Source: Henckelia pumila (Eukaryota > Streptophyta > Magnoliopsida > Lamiales > Gesneriaceae). From it: 64,000 bases of DNA. How positions within the stretch are numbered: the first letter of the stretch is position 1; each line of letters starts with the position of its first letter. Below the pieces are notes generated by a model that ran no database searches, was not told where the DNA came from, and saw only the letters and a program-made list of their open reading frames with translations. The stretch lies in contig NC_133121.1 in NCBI RefSeq assembly GCF_033568475.1, forward strand, positions 127,194,375 to 127,258,374, read 5' to 3'. Positions 46,805-59,027 of the stretch are shown here, in pieces. The position numbers were made by a program, and so were the translations under genes.

Positions 46805-47182
46805 TGTGACGCCCGGGGCTGAAGAGGCAGGGAGTGATCGCCGGTGCCAAGAGGTTGCACGGACAATGAGCGGCTCTTGGTTGGCTTCTAGGCGGAGGGA
46901 GACATGAATGAACCGATCCCGTGCCGGAATGAGAGGGATTCTGAGACTGTGTAGGTATGGGACTACATGGTTGAGGAGAGTTTAAAAGATTTCATATGTG
47001 CTACTCATATCAAGAAGGTGCATCTTCTTTTCGGAAGCTCATCACATAAGAACTTCAAAGTTAAGCGTGCTTGACTTGGGGAAATTATAGGATGGGTGAC
47101 CCCTGGGAAGTTTCTCAGGGTGCGTGTGAGTGAGGACAAAAGCACGCTGAAAAGACCCGTCTTGATACAGTGGGTCGTTACA
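46805..47182 (+). repeat. Cassandra 3' LTR with 5S rRNA-like segment
   Basis: Same structure as the 5' LTR. The 5S-like segment is about 47041-47125, with one C fewer in the box C region. It ends CGTTACA at 47182, next to atatt. Confidence 0.88.
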
Positions 47183-48355
47183 ATATTAGTGTGACGAATC
47201 TCTGGCCAGAGTACATGATGTGTTTTAAGAAATGGTTTCTTAGTAACACATGCGATGTCACTATTTGATATTCAAGATGTATTGCATAGTTATCGAATCT
47301 CGAACGACTCTCGATTTACCAATGGTTGTTGATTCGATCGGGATATTTGGATGAAGGGACCGTACTGTACGCTAACCAAAATCTATTGGTTCTTGCAGGC
47401 ACTATCAGTGATACCTAGGGAATCATGGGGCGATGTTGCTAGGCGCTCTTACCATGATTCGATGGGCAAGTCGGAAATTGTTGTTCCGAGTCACAAGGAG
47501 TTGTGAGCCCACGGCTAGTTGTATCCCTTAACCATTGAGGGTCACACAGAGTAATGGATTTTTAATCCCCGTTGAGATAGTTAAATTTAAAGAGTTAAAT
47601 TTAATGAACAAAGAAGTTGGACTTCTTATTTAAGAGTAGAGGAGTAAGATTTCCTAAAATGACATAAGGATGGGCATTTTTGAAAATCACTGAATTCGGA
47701 AAAATTTATCTTGAATTTAAAAGGTGCAGAAATGGTTTCTGTACACATTGGTGAAATCGGTTTATCAATCGAAGTCATGATGAATTTTATATTAATTTCT
47801 GAACATGCGGGCTTTGCTTGTCGGACTTGAACTTATGACTAATGGGCCCTAAGCTGTTAGCGGCCTACATTATAAATAAGTTATTGCAGTACAGAAATTA
47901 GACACAACAGGTCACAAATTTTCGAAAAACCTAGTATTTTTCTCTGACAGTGGCCGCCCCCCTCCCCTCTGCTCGGAAAAATCCAGTCTGTGAATTTTGA
48001 ATTACAGTCTGGTTTAACGGATCAAATTCGTTAATTCTCTTCGTAGAAACTTCTGATAGATTTTCTAGTGCAATCTATCAGAGGGATTAATTATCCGTTC
48101 GTGGACCTGATTGAAGAACAGTTCGTCCATCAGTTCCAGGGATATACAACAAGAGCAGAGCAATCTGTTGGTGTCCATAATCTCGCTTCGAGATTGGAGG
48201 TAAAAATTTATAATTGTTATTTAATTTTTACACACACAATTTAATCGTTAAGTTTTGATACCCATTATGGAATCGTTCCATATAAAATTTTTAAACTTCC
48301 GCTGCACCGGGTATCAATTCTGATTGATCTGATCGCCGCGTTCTCCAACACTTTC

Positions 48356-49737
48356 CATCTGTATTCATTTTATACCCAAGTTTGGATTCATCAAACTTCA
48401 CATCCCTGGTGTTGAAGCAATTTGGACCTCTTCATTCCAGGTTCCAAACCTTATAACCCTTCACACCATCCGGATACCCAATGAATATAAATCTGACTAC
48501 CCTTGCTTCTAACTTGTCCTGTTTCAGATGAGCATATGCAAGACATCCGAATACCCTCAAGTTTGAGTAGTCTGCAGGTGTTCCACTCCACTTTTCCATT
48601 GGTGTCTTGAAACCAATCGCACTGGATGGACACCTATTGACCAAATAGCACGCAGTAGATAATGCTTCTCCCCAGAAGGACTTAGGTAGAGAAGCATTGA
48701 TCAATATTCATCTGACCCTTTCCAGAAGAGTTCTGTTCATTCTCTCTGCCAGGCCATTTTGCCGTGGCGTTCCTGCCACTGTTCTGTGTCTGGTAATGCC
48801 TTTCTCCTTGCATACCTTGACAAACTTATCTGATAAGTATTCCAGCCCGTTATCTGTTCTCAGGTGTTTAACTCTTCGATCATTCTTGTTCTCAACTGCC
48901 AGCAGCCATTCTCTAAACTTGCCATATGCTTTATCCTTAGTCTTTAAGATGAATATTCATACTCTCCTTGAGTAATCATCTATCAAAGACATGAAGTATC
49001 TGCCTCCACCATGAGTTTCTGTCCGAGAAGGACCCCATAGATTTGAATGAATGTAGGCCAATGGTTGCTCAGTTGTGTGACTTCCTTGACCAAACAATAC
49101 TCTTTTTGATTTCCCAAGAGCACAACAATCACACAGCTCAAGTGATTCGATCTTATCTCCACCTAACAGACCCTGTTTAGACAGCTCATGTAATCCCTTC
49201 TCACTTACATGTCCAAGCCTCAGATGACATAGTTTGGTTCTGTCTTGCTGTTCCTGAATACTTGTTGTACTTCTAATAATCGTTTCACCTTGTAGTACAT
49301 ACATGAGGTTCCTCTTGACAGCCTTCATAACTACCAGAGATCCTTTAGACACTGAGATACTGTCTGCTCCTGATTTGAATGAATATCCCTGAGCATCAAG
49401 TGTTCCCAATGATATCAAGTTTCTCTTCAACTCGGGCACATACCTCACCTTGGTGAGTACTCTGTCGATCCCATCATGCATCCTTATTCTGATATTTCCA
49501 GAGCCCTTTATTCTGCATGATTGATTATTCCCCAACAGTACCATGCCCTGATCCGATTCCTCCAATTTTTCAAACCAAGATCTTATAGGACACATGTGAA
49601 AGGAGCATCATGAATCCAATATCCATTCGTGGTTCTGATCACCTTTAGAAACCACCAATACTTCTGCTGAGTCATATCCATCTGTAGTTACGGCCAGAGT
49701 ACCATCATCCTTGGGTTTTTCATGTTACTTCCCTTTC
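48356..49737 (-). pseudogene. Tork-like copia protease and integrase
   Basis: Minus strand, many stops. The protease active site reads DS followed by TGA (49610-49608) and then CSFHM, so it is destroyed. The integrase zinc region (CHLRLGHVS, then CDCCALGKSKR) and LIDDYSRR lie at 49595-48957, ending in a stop. The core continues through a region without ATG (RTDNGLEY, then NGLAERMNRTL) to LINASLPKSFWGEA and RVFGCLAYAH at 48704-48432. It ends at the TSD ctttc where the inner element entered; RT lies beyond it at 36639. Confidence 0.85.
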
Positions 49738-49739
49738 CT

Positions 49740-50492
49740 TTACGGACAATCTCTTCGCAGATGTCCAACCTTATGACAAGCATAACACTTCATATTACCC
49801 AAATTTCTGTTCTGGTATCTTCCTTGACTCTTTGATCTGGACTTTGGCCTGTATTTTCCATTGGATGTCCTCTTATCACTTCTGCCCCTCGCCGTAAGAC
49901 CTTCTCCATGTGATTCAGTGTTTGTGTTCGATTTTTTCTGAAGTTCCTTGGATTGAATAGCAGACATAACTTCTTCCAATGTTATCGTCTGTTCTCTTCC
50001 ATATAGCAAAGCATCCCTAAAATTTTCATATGCTTTAGGAAGAGCATTCAGAAGTATCAAAGCCCGATCTTCATCCTCAAGCTTTACTTCAATATTCTCC
50101 AAGTCATCCAATATCTTGGTGAATTCTTCGATCTGGTCTTCAAGGTTCTTCTTATCCTTGATCACAAAGGAATACAATCTCTGTTTCATATACAGACGGT
50201 TAGCCAGGGATTTCGTCATGTATAAATTTTCGAGTTTAAGCCACACTGCCGCTGCAGATTCTTCTCTGGCCACCTCCCGAAGAGGTCTATCACCGAGACA
50301 GAGAATAATTGCACTGTGTGCTTTCTCGAGTAATTCATCCTTGTTCTTTATCTCATCAGACATCTCCTCCTTCTTTTTAAGAGCTTCCACCAATCCTTGT
50401 TGTATCAGGATTGCCCGCATCTTAATTCTCCAGAGCGAGAAATCGTTCTTGCCCGTAAACTTCTCAATATCATACTTCATTGATCCCACCAT
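49740..50492 (-). pseudogene. Tork-like copia gag
   Basis: 250 codons open. It starts near M-K-Y-D-I-E-K-F-T-G and includes the gag domain with LPKAYENFRDALLYG, a basic KSRSKSQGRYQ stretch, and the zinc knuckle CYACHKVGHLRRDC at the end, closing with TAA at 49740-49742. The pol part normally follows in the same frame. Gag is the best preserved part of this element. It starts about 30 bases from its 5' LTR, an unusually short leader. Confidence 0.85.
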
Positions 50493-50523
50493 CTTTGCTT
50501 AGTTTCCCACAGACGACGCCACT

Positions 50524-51327
50524 TGTTGGGAATCAATCCGAAATTTGGTTATCGAGAATTCACCAAGCAAACGAAGCACACAGATAAGAACAATAATCCC
50601 AGAAAGTAGATAAAACCAACGCACACAGATCAATCAACCAACTCACGTGAAAGCGATTAAACGACGCAAGTATTTACGTGGTTCGGCAATGAATTTGCCT
50701 ACGTCCACGGGAGAGCAACACAACACTTTTATTAATCACCAACAGAAACAACCAAGCTCAAGAACAGAGCTTATTACAGAGATGGACTCAGAAAAACTAT
50801 CAAGCTAGATACAGACACGATTCAAGCTATTGATACTTGAATCTTCCCGTCACAATCTACGCTTAGTTTTCTCCTCCGAAATCTCTCCTTGTTCTATCTC
50901 AATATATTCTGAAGAATTTTGATTTTCTATTATTCTCGTTGCGGCCATCTTCTATCTGCTTATATAGAGAATTACACCGACTTTCATCTTGGGTTTTAGG
51001 TCAACAGTAACTTACGACCCAATTATAAAGTCAACATGGTCCAGCCCGATAAGCCTTCATTAATCAGTCTGATCTGCCCTCGTATTTCGATCTGCCTGCA
51101 AGCGTATAGCTTTCTCGGACACTTCATCTGACTTCTAACCAACTCACAATACTCGAGCAATCTATCTGCATGAACTCATCCGAAGACTCATCTGACCATC
51201 ACTTCGATCTGATCCCAGTATTTGATCTGGCCATGAACTCATCAGATCACCGAGCTCATCTGATCTGTACTATTCGATCTGATCTCTTCTCTATACCCAT
51301 TCAATTTGATAGAAGCATACTTCAACA
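50524..51327 (-). repeat. 5' LTR of the Tork-like element
   Basis: 804 bp, partner of 33959-34772, with about 35 differences and a 10-bp gap. The bases after it on the minus strand (agtggcgtcgtctgtggg, 50523-50506) do not match initiator Met tRNA, so the primer differs from that of the Angela-like copies. Confidence 0.92.
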
Positions 51328-51520
51328 TAGGATGATGCTACAAATACACGGGAGGTTATACGTTGGGTTACACATTGCACTTGAAATTACATAACTATCT
51401 TTGATGTATTAAAGAAAGAGATTTTTCAAATAAAGTGGATGGATAATTTTGTAATTTCATGTGTATTGTGTAACCCAACGTGTAACTCAATGTGTACATG
51501 TAGCATTTCCCTTTTATATA

Positions 51521-52021
51521 TTACATTATGTAACATGAGCAATAAAAATATAATATTAGATATAAGATAATTATTTTAGTCTACGGTCTTACTTGTTAAA
51601 GAAAAAAAACATATATAGCTAACAACACATTTGCATGCTATGGTACTAATACTATAATGGGATGCAAGCTGGTCTTAGTTTCATCAACATATATTAGAGC
51701 GGGAGCCACAGAAAATTCCAGTTTGGAAGTTGTAGATTGCATTAATATATGAACATAACAACGAAGCATCCTTTTTGTACAGTGCAACGTGATTCACGTT
51801 GTCAAATACTAATTAAACGGCGAAAGCGACACTACATACCGCGCTTTCTAATTTTGCAACTCATATTATTAGTAACAGCTCATTCACCTTATATAAATAT
51901 AAATCTTTACTGAACTCATCACTCAAGAATTCCACAAAAACCAAAAACACCACAAGAATATGTACAATTTCTAAAAATCTATATGATGGCCATTTATGCT
52001 CACTAAAATCCCAGGAAAAAT
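51521..52021 (+). promoter_or_regulatory. short promoter region of the HD-Zip gene
   Basis: Only about 500 bases separate the MITE from the HD-Zip ATG. A TATA box, ttatataaata, is at 51889-51899, giving a 5' UTR of about 90 bases. Upstream open frames start at 51960 and 51982 (atg) but are very short. The MITE and the retroelement nest lie directly beyond, so distal regulation may be altered. Confidence 0.55.
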
Positions 52022-52737
52022 ATGTTCACCTTCGACGCATCATCAAAGCAGAAGGAGAGAAGATTCAATGATGAACAAATACGAACTTTAGAAGCGGTGT
52101 TCGAGTCAGAGACCAAGTTGGAGCCCGGAAAGAAGATGAAACTGGCTAGACAATTGGGATTGCATCCCCGACAGATCGCGATATGGTTTCAAAACAAGAG
52201 AGCGCGATGGAAATCGAAGACCATCGAGAAAGATTATACACTCTTATTAGCTGATTACGAAAATTTATCTTCCCAGTTCGAGGCTTTAAAGAAAGAGCAG
52301 CAGTCCCTGCTTTTCCAGGTACTATATATATACATTCTATTTTTGAAATCCAATGAGACGTAACGGTAGTATATATATTTCTTGAACAGCTGCAGAAGCT
52401 GAAGAATGAGACGGTGGGAAAGTCTGGAGAGAATTCATATCAGACTCAAATTCAAGAAACGGCAACAAAGAACACCAGCGTCGAATTTCTGGGGAAAAAT
52501 ATTAATCCAAGTAAATATATGGAGGGTATTGTATCAGATGATAATCATAGCAGCAGCGTGGAAAAGGTTGGTTCACTGGGTTTTTTGGAAGAAAAGGAAG
52601 CTTATGATCACGAGTTTCTGAATTCTGCAATGTCTGAGGTACTGGATGTTTCCTCTGAATCACCTCTGGAAGATTTTTGCGGTCTCGAGTCTGATGATAT
52701 GATGAATCAAGTAACTGATCCATGGTGGTTCTTGTGA
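52022..52737 (+). CDS. HD-Zip class I transcription factor (ATHB7/12-like), 2 exons, 214 aa
   Basis: Nuclear transcription factor binding CAATNATTG-type sites as a dimer. ATHB7/12 relatives respond to ABA and drought in Arabidopsis. Exon 1 is 52022-52318 (99 codons), the intron 52319-52389 (GT-AG, 71 bp), exon 2 52390-52737 (115 codons plus TGA). The homeodomain covers about residues 9-66 (KERRFNDEQI, WFQNKRARWK at 55-64). A leucine zipper follows at about 67-105, crossing the intron. The acidic C-terminus ends DPWWFL. The absence of a START domain separates it from HD-Zip III, so it is not a miR166 target. Length is usual for the class (200-260 aa). No break seen. The clade call is by overall resemblance. 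Confidence 0.92.
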
Positions 52738-54397
52738 CAAAATCAAGTTGCATATGTGGAAGATGATTAATTGTGAATTGGAATAAGCAGATTCTGCTAC
52801 TTGGTGTATATATACAGTGGCGTGATGGCCACGAATTTTCTTGATCAGTGCACAGAAAAATTATGATTTATTTTCTCTTTGTTTGTTTTTTTTCTTTAAA
52901 AGAGTATTCTGTGATTTTAGTTTCTGGATTCTATTATAACAGCATTGTCGCAATAGAGGATAAAAATGGGGTAATGATGGGGAAAATGATTCGGCCTAAA
53001 AAGCTCCCTTCTTTTGGTTTTTGAGGTGAAGCATATATATATATACAAATGGAGAAGGGAGACGAAGGGATGATGAAACCACTCGCTACCTCTCTCCTTA
53101 ATTATTGCATTTTCAACGAAAACTTCAAAATCCCAACATTACATTGCACATTCAATTATAGAGAAAAAACACATTTTAAGATAAAATCTTTCGATCTATG
53201 CATATTTTCGACATCTTGGAAGTATTAATTTGGTCGATTACTTCGTCAGGAGATTCCTGATCATTGTGCCTAGATGGTAGATATCAAGGGTTATCCTTGT
53301 CATGTTAAAGTTATTATACCCTCTTATATTTATTTATTTATTTATTTTTATGAGATGAGAACCCCGGCCGTTGTTTTTCGATGTCCATTAAGTAAATTTA
53401 CGAAGTAATGCAATAACTTATAAATCACGCTAACCAAATAAACCGACTAGAAAAACTCTATGCGACATTTCACCTACTTCACAAATTTAAACACTACTTA
53501 ACTCCTTGATACCCTCTTATTGCCTTGATGCTATCAACCAACCTAGCGTTGCTAAATGGATATCCGCCTGCATAAATGACGAATCACGGATCCAACAAAA
53601 TTAGGTGTCGTACTATATAAGTCTAATAGTATTTCCAAAATTAAAGGTTTTGATTGGAATGAAAGTACAGTTTCATACATTTATCATTATTTTATTAGAA
53701 AGTTAATTTTTGAAAAGGAGGAAAAGTTTTTAATATATAAGAACTAATCATGAATTAAATTTGTGGGACATATTTTTTATACAACTCGACCTATTAAAAG
53801 TATTAATTTTGTGTTATTATATTTTATTATATGTATAGATCGGATCGATCAATGTTATAAATAATAAATCCGATGAATAGTCTTACAAAAGAACCTACTA
53901 AAAAAACACGCACAAAAAAAACAAAAACAAAAACACGTACATAGTTAATTTACGTCCATCCATCTATGTATGTAATCAGGTTATGTACAAGTTATATTTG
54001 GTATCGTTTGGTTTGAAGGATGAGATAAATAATATATGAATAAGTAATATAATGCATTAAAAAATAAATAAGAAATGATACTCAATACAGTAATGGATTT
54101 GATTGATAGATTATAATATATATGATTTGATTGATTAAATTTTATATTAAAATGATAAATTACTATCTTGTCCTTTTAACAATAAATAAAATATAAAATA
54201 ATATTATTTATAAGGAGAAATATAGTAATTTAAATTCAATGATTTGATTGATGTAAGATAAATTATTAATGATTTGATTGATATAAAATTAATAATTAAT
54301 AGATGTATAAATAATATGACGAGAAAAATGCGAGATTGAAGGTGATAATTTATACATTGATTAATAATATGTATATACATGATGATTATACACTGTA
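52738..54397. other. spacer downstream of HD-Zip
   Basis: No gene found. It includes the HD-Zip 3' UTR, a (ttta)n run at 53326-53347 and AT-rich sequence with repeated gatttgattgat motifs (54090-54290) that may be the remains of a MITE. The frames in it are AT-driven. Confidence 0.5.
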
Positions 54398-55623
54398 TAT
54401 GAAAATTGTGGCCAAATACAGGTGGTCTCCTGCGGTCCCGTTTGCTTAGAATCATCATATGAAAAGGTTACCCAATGCGTCTACACATCTGCCATTTTGT
54501 ACGAGGGTTCCCATGTAGCAGGATTGGTATTCCGATGGCGACTGACTTATTCAGAGGTATTTTTCTTCACCAGCTCCTAAGATTTGCTTCGGTACTCAAA
54601 TCCCAAAAATGCACTTAATGTTTTCATATTTGCCCATTTCTGGCAGAGGCTCTCAACTGATTTCTACATCACCGACCTAAAGTCTGGCATCAGAGCTCTT
54701 GTGAAAGCTGGCCCCTGATTCTAACATTATTCCTTTAATCTGTGAGAGTACACTAGTTCAAACAACAAGAAAACGCAGAGATCTGTCCTCCGGCTGGATG
54801 TATCAGGATTAATGTAGATGCAAGTTTCCAGGAAAGATCCAATTGTTGTGGTGTTGGGGGCATGCTTCGTAATCACGAGGGCCTGGCATTGGTTGCTTTT
54901 GGAAGTATATTCCCGATGCCAAATTCCATTGTTATTGGTGAGCTGTTGGCAATAAGAGAAGGTGTTAAAATTGCTCTTGATAGAGGTTTTCGCCGGATTT
55001 GTGTTTTCTCTAATTCATTGCTAGCCGTAGAAGCAGTTACAGATCCTAGCAGTGACTTGGCTTACGCTGGACTTCTTGCTCTGGAAATCATTTCGTTCTG
55101 TCCAGCTTTTGATAGTGTTTCTTTTTCCAATGCTAAGACATCTTTTCTTTGGGTGCCTGGGAATTTCCCTTTTTTGCTGCAAAGTCTTGTAACGAATGAT
55201 CTCTCATTAATAATATTACAAGTCTTCCCGTCAAAAAAAAAAAAGCCTCCCATTTTTTTCTAGCTTTTTTCTTCCTGTGAAATACGAGCAGTGTGCGGTA
55301 CTAGTGCGACTTAAATCTAGGAACTAGTTCTTTAAAAGTTTTTCGTCAATGGGATGGATTGGCTGTCTGACTACGATTTACTTACATTTGATAGATATGT
55401 GAAAGAAGGCAACACAGTGAGTGCGACTGGAATACTGGGCAGAAACAATCATCTTCCCATGATCGAACAACACCCACAGGAAATATTCTCCACAGGATGT
55501 CTATGGCCGAAACTGCTTCTTCCCATGGATGTTAAAGGGCTCATAATCGGAATCCCGAAAACACGGCATGTTCTCAAGGAAGGAGTAACTGACAGGCAGA
55601 CAGGATATCAAGTTTTCCAATGA
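54398..55623 (+). pseudogene. broken gene fragment of the At1g16860-like membrane protein family
   Basis: Pieces match the C-terminal half of this plant family of membrane proteins of unknown function, in order: CLESSYEKVTQCVYTSAILYE (about 54440-54505), an apparent GT-AG intron (about 54557-54650), STDFYITDLKSGIRALVKAG (about 54659-54714), a frame slip after the Pro codon, then SNIIPLICESTLVQ. After an inserted piece (54784 to about 55330) it resumes with DRYVKEGNTVSATGIL and STGCLWPKLLLP, ending at 55623. The N-terminal half with the membrane spans is missing upstream. The slip, the insertion and the missing 5' half make it a dead gene. I recognised the family from memory, without a search. 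Confidence 0.65.
54784..55263 (+). pseudogene. RNase H-like (RVT_3) domain fragment inserted in the broken gene
   Basis: From 54784 the frame reads CPPAGCIRINVDASFQ, GVGGMLRNHEGLALVAFG, GELLAIREGVKIALDRGF and WVPGN, the standard order of the plant RVT_3 (type-1 RNase H) domain that ends non-LTR retrotransposons. Two catalytic acids are visible (Asp in NVDAS, Glu in GELLA). The third, normally Asp before S-L, is Asn (FSNSLLAV). After WVPGN the usual A-H-x-L-A is lost through a frameshift. No reverse transcriptase is next to it. It is probably a 5'-truncated LINE tail or a captured fragment. Confidence 0.65.
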
Positions 55624-56053
55624 CCATTTTTTAAGTTCTTTCCTATGTAACTGTATAGAAACCTGTTTTATTTTCTTGAAGAACTAGCTAACACCCAACC
55701 TCCTATTTATCAAATATCATTTTTTGTGTTGCAATTTGAAGTTTGATGCCTTCAGTTTCTCCCAAGAAAAATGGAAAAAGAAAATTTAAGCAGAGACTAA
55801 TTAAAGATAAGACTCTTTTATGTTTAGCAATTTTTTGGCAAACAACCAATGACTAGAGTTTAAGAAAATAACATAATTAATCAGTGATTGTATGATGGAT
55901 ACATGGTGTCTAAAATTTTCCCGAGAAGAAAGAAAAAATGGTCCATGCAGGTTCAACACAAAACAGCTCGAAATAATTATAATTCCTTGTAGTAAGACAG
56001 CAGTAACATAAATTCAAATGCCATCTCCTCGCGAAACCAAATGCATAGCATGT
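55624..56053. other. spacer, convergent 3' regions
   Basis: No gene. It should include the 3' UTR of the ubiquitin-L40 gene, read on the minus strand from 56053 downwards. Confidence 0.5.
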
Positions 56054-57720
<1,667 letters not shown>

Positions 57721-59027
57721 TGATTGTATCTGTCACATCTCAAATGGTATATATATATATATTTTCCCATTTAATTTAATAACCTTGGTATTTTGTGATT
57801 TCCAAATTAGCTGATTATAAATTAAATATTCATTATTTTAAAATGAATATAGGATTGAAAATAATATATATTTAATTAATTAAGATTCATGCCTGTTTTC
57901 TTGATGTGGTATATTATATATAAATTACTTTAACAAAAAATTATGAGAAATAATTAATAAAAAATCAAAATAATATGAAGAGAAAAAAAAAAAAAAAAAG
58001 AGGAGAGAAACGATTCGGTGATCAGTGGTCAAAGTTGGGAGCATATATTTACACGATCAATTCAAAAAAATCATATAAATATTACTAATCTTTATTCAGA
58101 TCAAGTGGATGAAGGTTCTTTTTATTCCCATGTCCATTTTCGAGTTTTAACCAACCGCAAATTTTCATTCTTCAACTTTTAAGTGGGAAAAAGTGCGTAG
58201 CCCAAGGCTTTTAAAGCTATGTTAAATCTTGTCAACAAAGTTTAGTCTACTAAACTAGATCTCAATTATTTTGTTTTTACTCTTAATGGGTTAAGCCTTT
58301 CTTTAATTTTTACTCTCTAATTGAGAATACATAAATGCAATCAAATACTATGTTTTTGACCATTTTACCCTAGTTCCTACAATAATTAGACTAACGTGCT
58401 ATATTGCGTTAGTCTGAGTTTATTCAATACACATCGAAGCAAAACGACTCTGGATTCTCAATATCATAGAAAAATAATTAGACCAACCAAACACCGGCAA
58501 TGACCGTCTCATTCAGTGGAACAGGGTATGCACAAATTGAATGTTCACGGATTCGATCGATTACTTACTAATGTTTAAGTATGATTTTCTCAGGTCTCAA
58601 CTATTGCATTTTTACTCAGTGCACACTTAAGAGTAAAGAGTAGTGGCTACAAGCTTCGATCAACCAAAAAAAGTAATGATAATTAGACCAACCAACCTAA
58701 CACTCTCCAATAATGATGGATTAACTGGGTACTAAATCAAAGTTGACCTACGTTGTTTTATTTGATGACTTCCTAGTCAGCAGTACGTAAATATATCCGC
58801 CTAATATTTTATTGCCTATGCATCTACCGTTAAACATATTAGTGAATTAAGACATTTTATTTGAAGATGAATTAAGTCTATAGTACATTATGAGATACAT
58901 CTCACATGTGATAATTAAATTATGTTTTTTTTTCATTGATGTTAGTGCATACATATCTTTATCATTTAATAATGCTAAAACCTCTTATAATAACTATTGT
59001 GGTCAATTTAATATCTAGACTAATTTT
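57721..59027. other. spacer between ubiquitin-L40 and the third copia element
   Basis: No gene found. AT-rich, with a TA run (57749-57763) and an A run (57983-57998). Open frames are short and match nothing. Confidence 0.55.

Larger units (their letters stand above)
46356..47182 (+). mobile_element. Cassandra TRIM retrotransposon, 827 bp
   Basis: Two near-identical terminal repeats (46356-46734, 379 bp; 46805-47182, 378 bp) with TGTGACG...CGTTACA ends enclose a 70-bp inside. The inside holds a tRNA-Met primer site (46737-46751) and a purine-rich tract (46788-46803). There is no coding capacity. Each LTR includes a stretch that matches plant 5S rRNA, which is the hallmark of Cassandra. It must be mobilised by proteins of other elements. 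The LTRs differ by about four substitutions and one base gap. Confidence 0.9.
36645..48350 (+). mobile_element. Angela/BARE-like Ty1/copia retrotransposon, copy 2
   Basis: Same family as 4397-13800 but on the plus strand. TSD ctttc is at 36640-36644 and 48351-48355. The 5' LTR is 1838 bp. The 3' LTR would also be 1838 bp once the 2277-bp insertion at 44906-47182 and its 5-bp duplication are discounted. LTR ends are TGAAAGAGT...CTCCAACA. I counted about 23 substitutions between LTRs (about 1.25 percent). It sits in the integrase/RT junction of the Tork-like element. Confidence 0.95.
44231..48350 (+). repeat. 3' LTR of Angela-like copy 2, split by an insertion
   Basis: The LTR parts are 44231-44905 and 47188-48350. 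Between them lies the block 44906-47182 flanked by atatt duplications (44901-44905 and 47183-47187). Removing block and duplication restores the length of the 5' LTR exactly. Confidence 0.93.
33959..51327 (-). mobile_element. Tork-like Ty1/copia retrotransposon, reverse orientation, interrupted
   Basis: TSD tagga at 33954-33958 and 51328-51332, LTRs at 33959-34772 and 50524-51327, TGTTGAGAATC...CTTCAACA ends. Gag and integrase lie at the right and RT/RNase H at the left, on the minus strand, split by a second element at 36645-48350. Without that insertion and its TSD copy it would be about 5.7 kb. LTRs differ by about 35 substitutions and one 10-bp gap (roughly 4 percent), so it is older than the element inside it. 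The coding region is full of stops. The lineage call (Tork, Tnt1-like) rests on gag and integrase motifs. Confidence 0.93.
33956..51511. mobile_element. second MULE-type MITE, split by the Tork-like nest
   Basis: The right part (51333-51511) reads like the MITE at 17984-18153: tgatgctacaaatacac at one side, tgtacatgtagcatttccc at the other, with the same inner gggttacac...gtaaccca palindrome. Its first three bases (gga) are at 33956-33958. The 9-bp TSD ttttatata is at 33947-33955 and 51512-51520, on the far sides of a 17.4-kb insertion. The MITE itself is about 182 bp; the rest of the span is inserted sequence. Confidence 0.8.

Noticed and set aside
30085..52737. A regulatory pair of miR166 with the HD-Zip gene in the same window
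   Set aside because: miR166 targets class III HD-Zip mRNAs in the START-domain region. The gene here is class I, lacks START, and shows no matching site.
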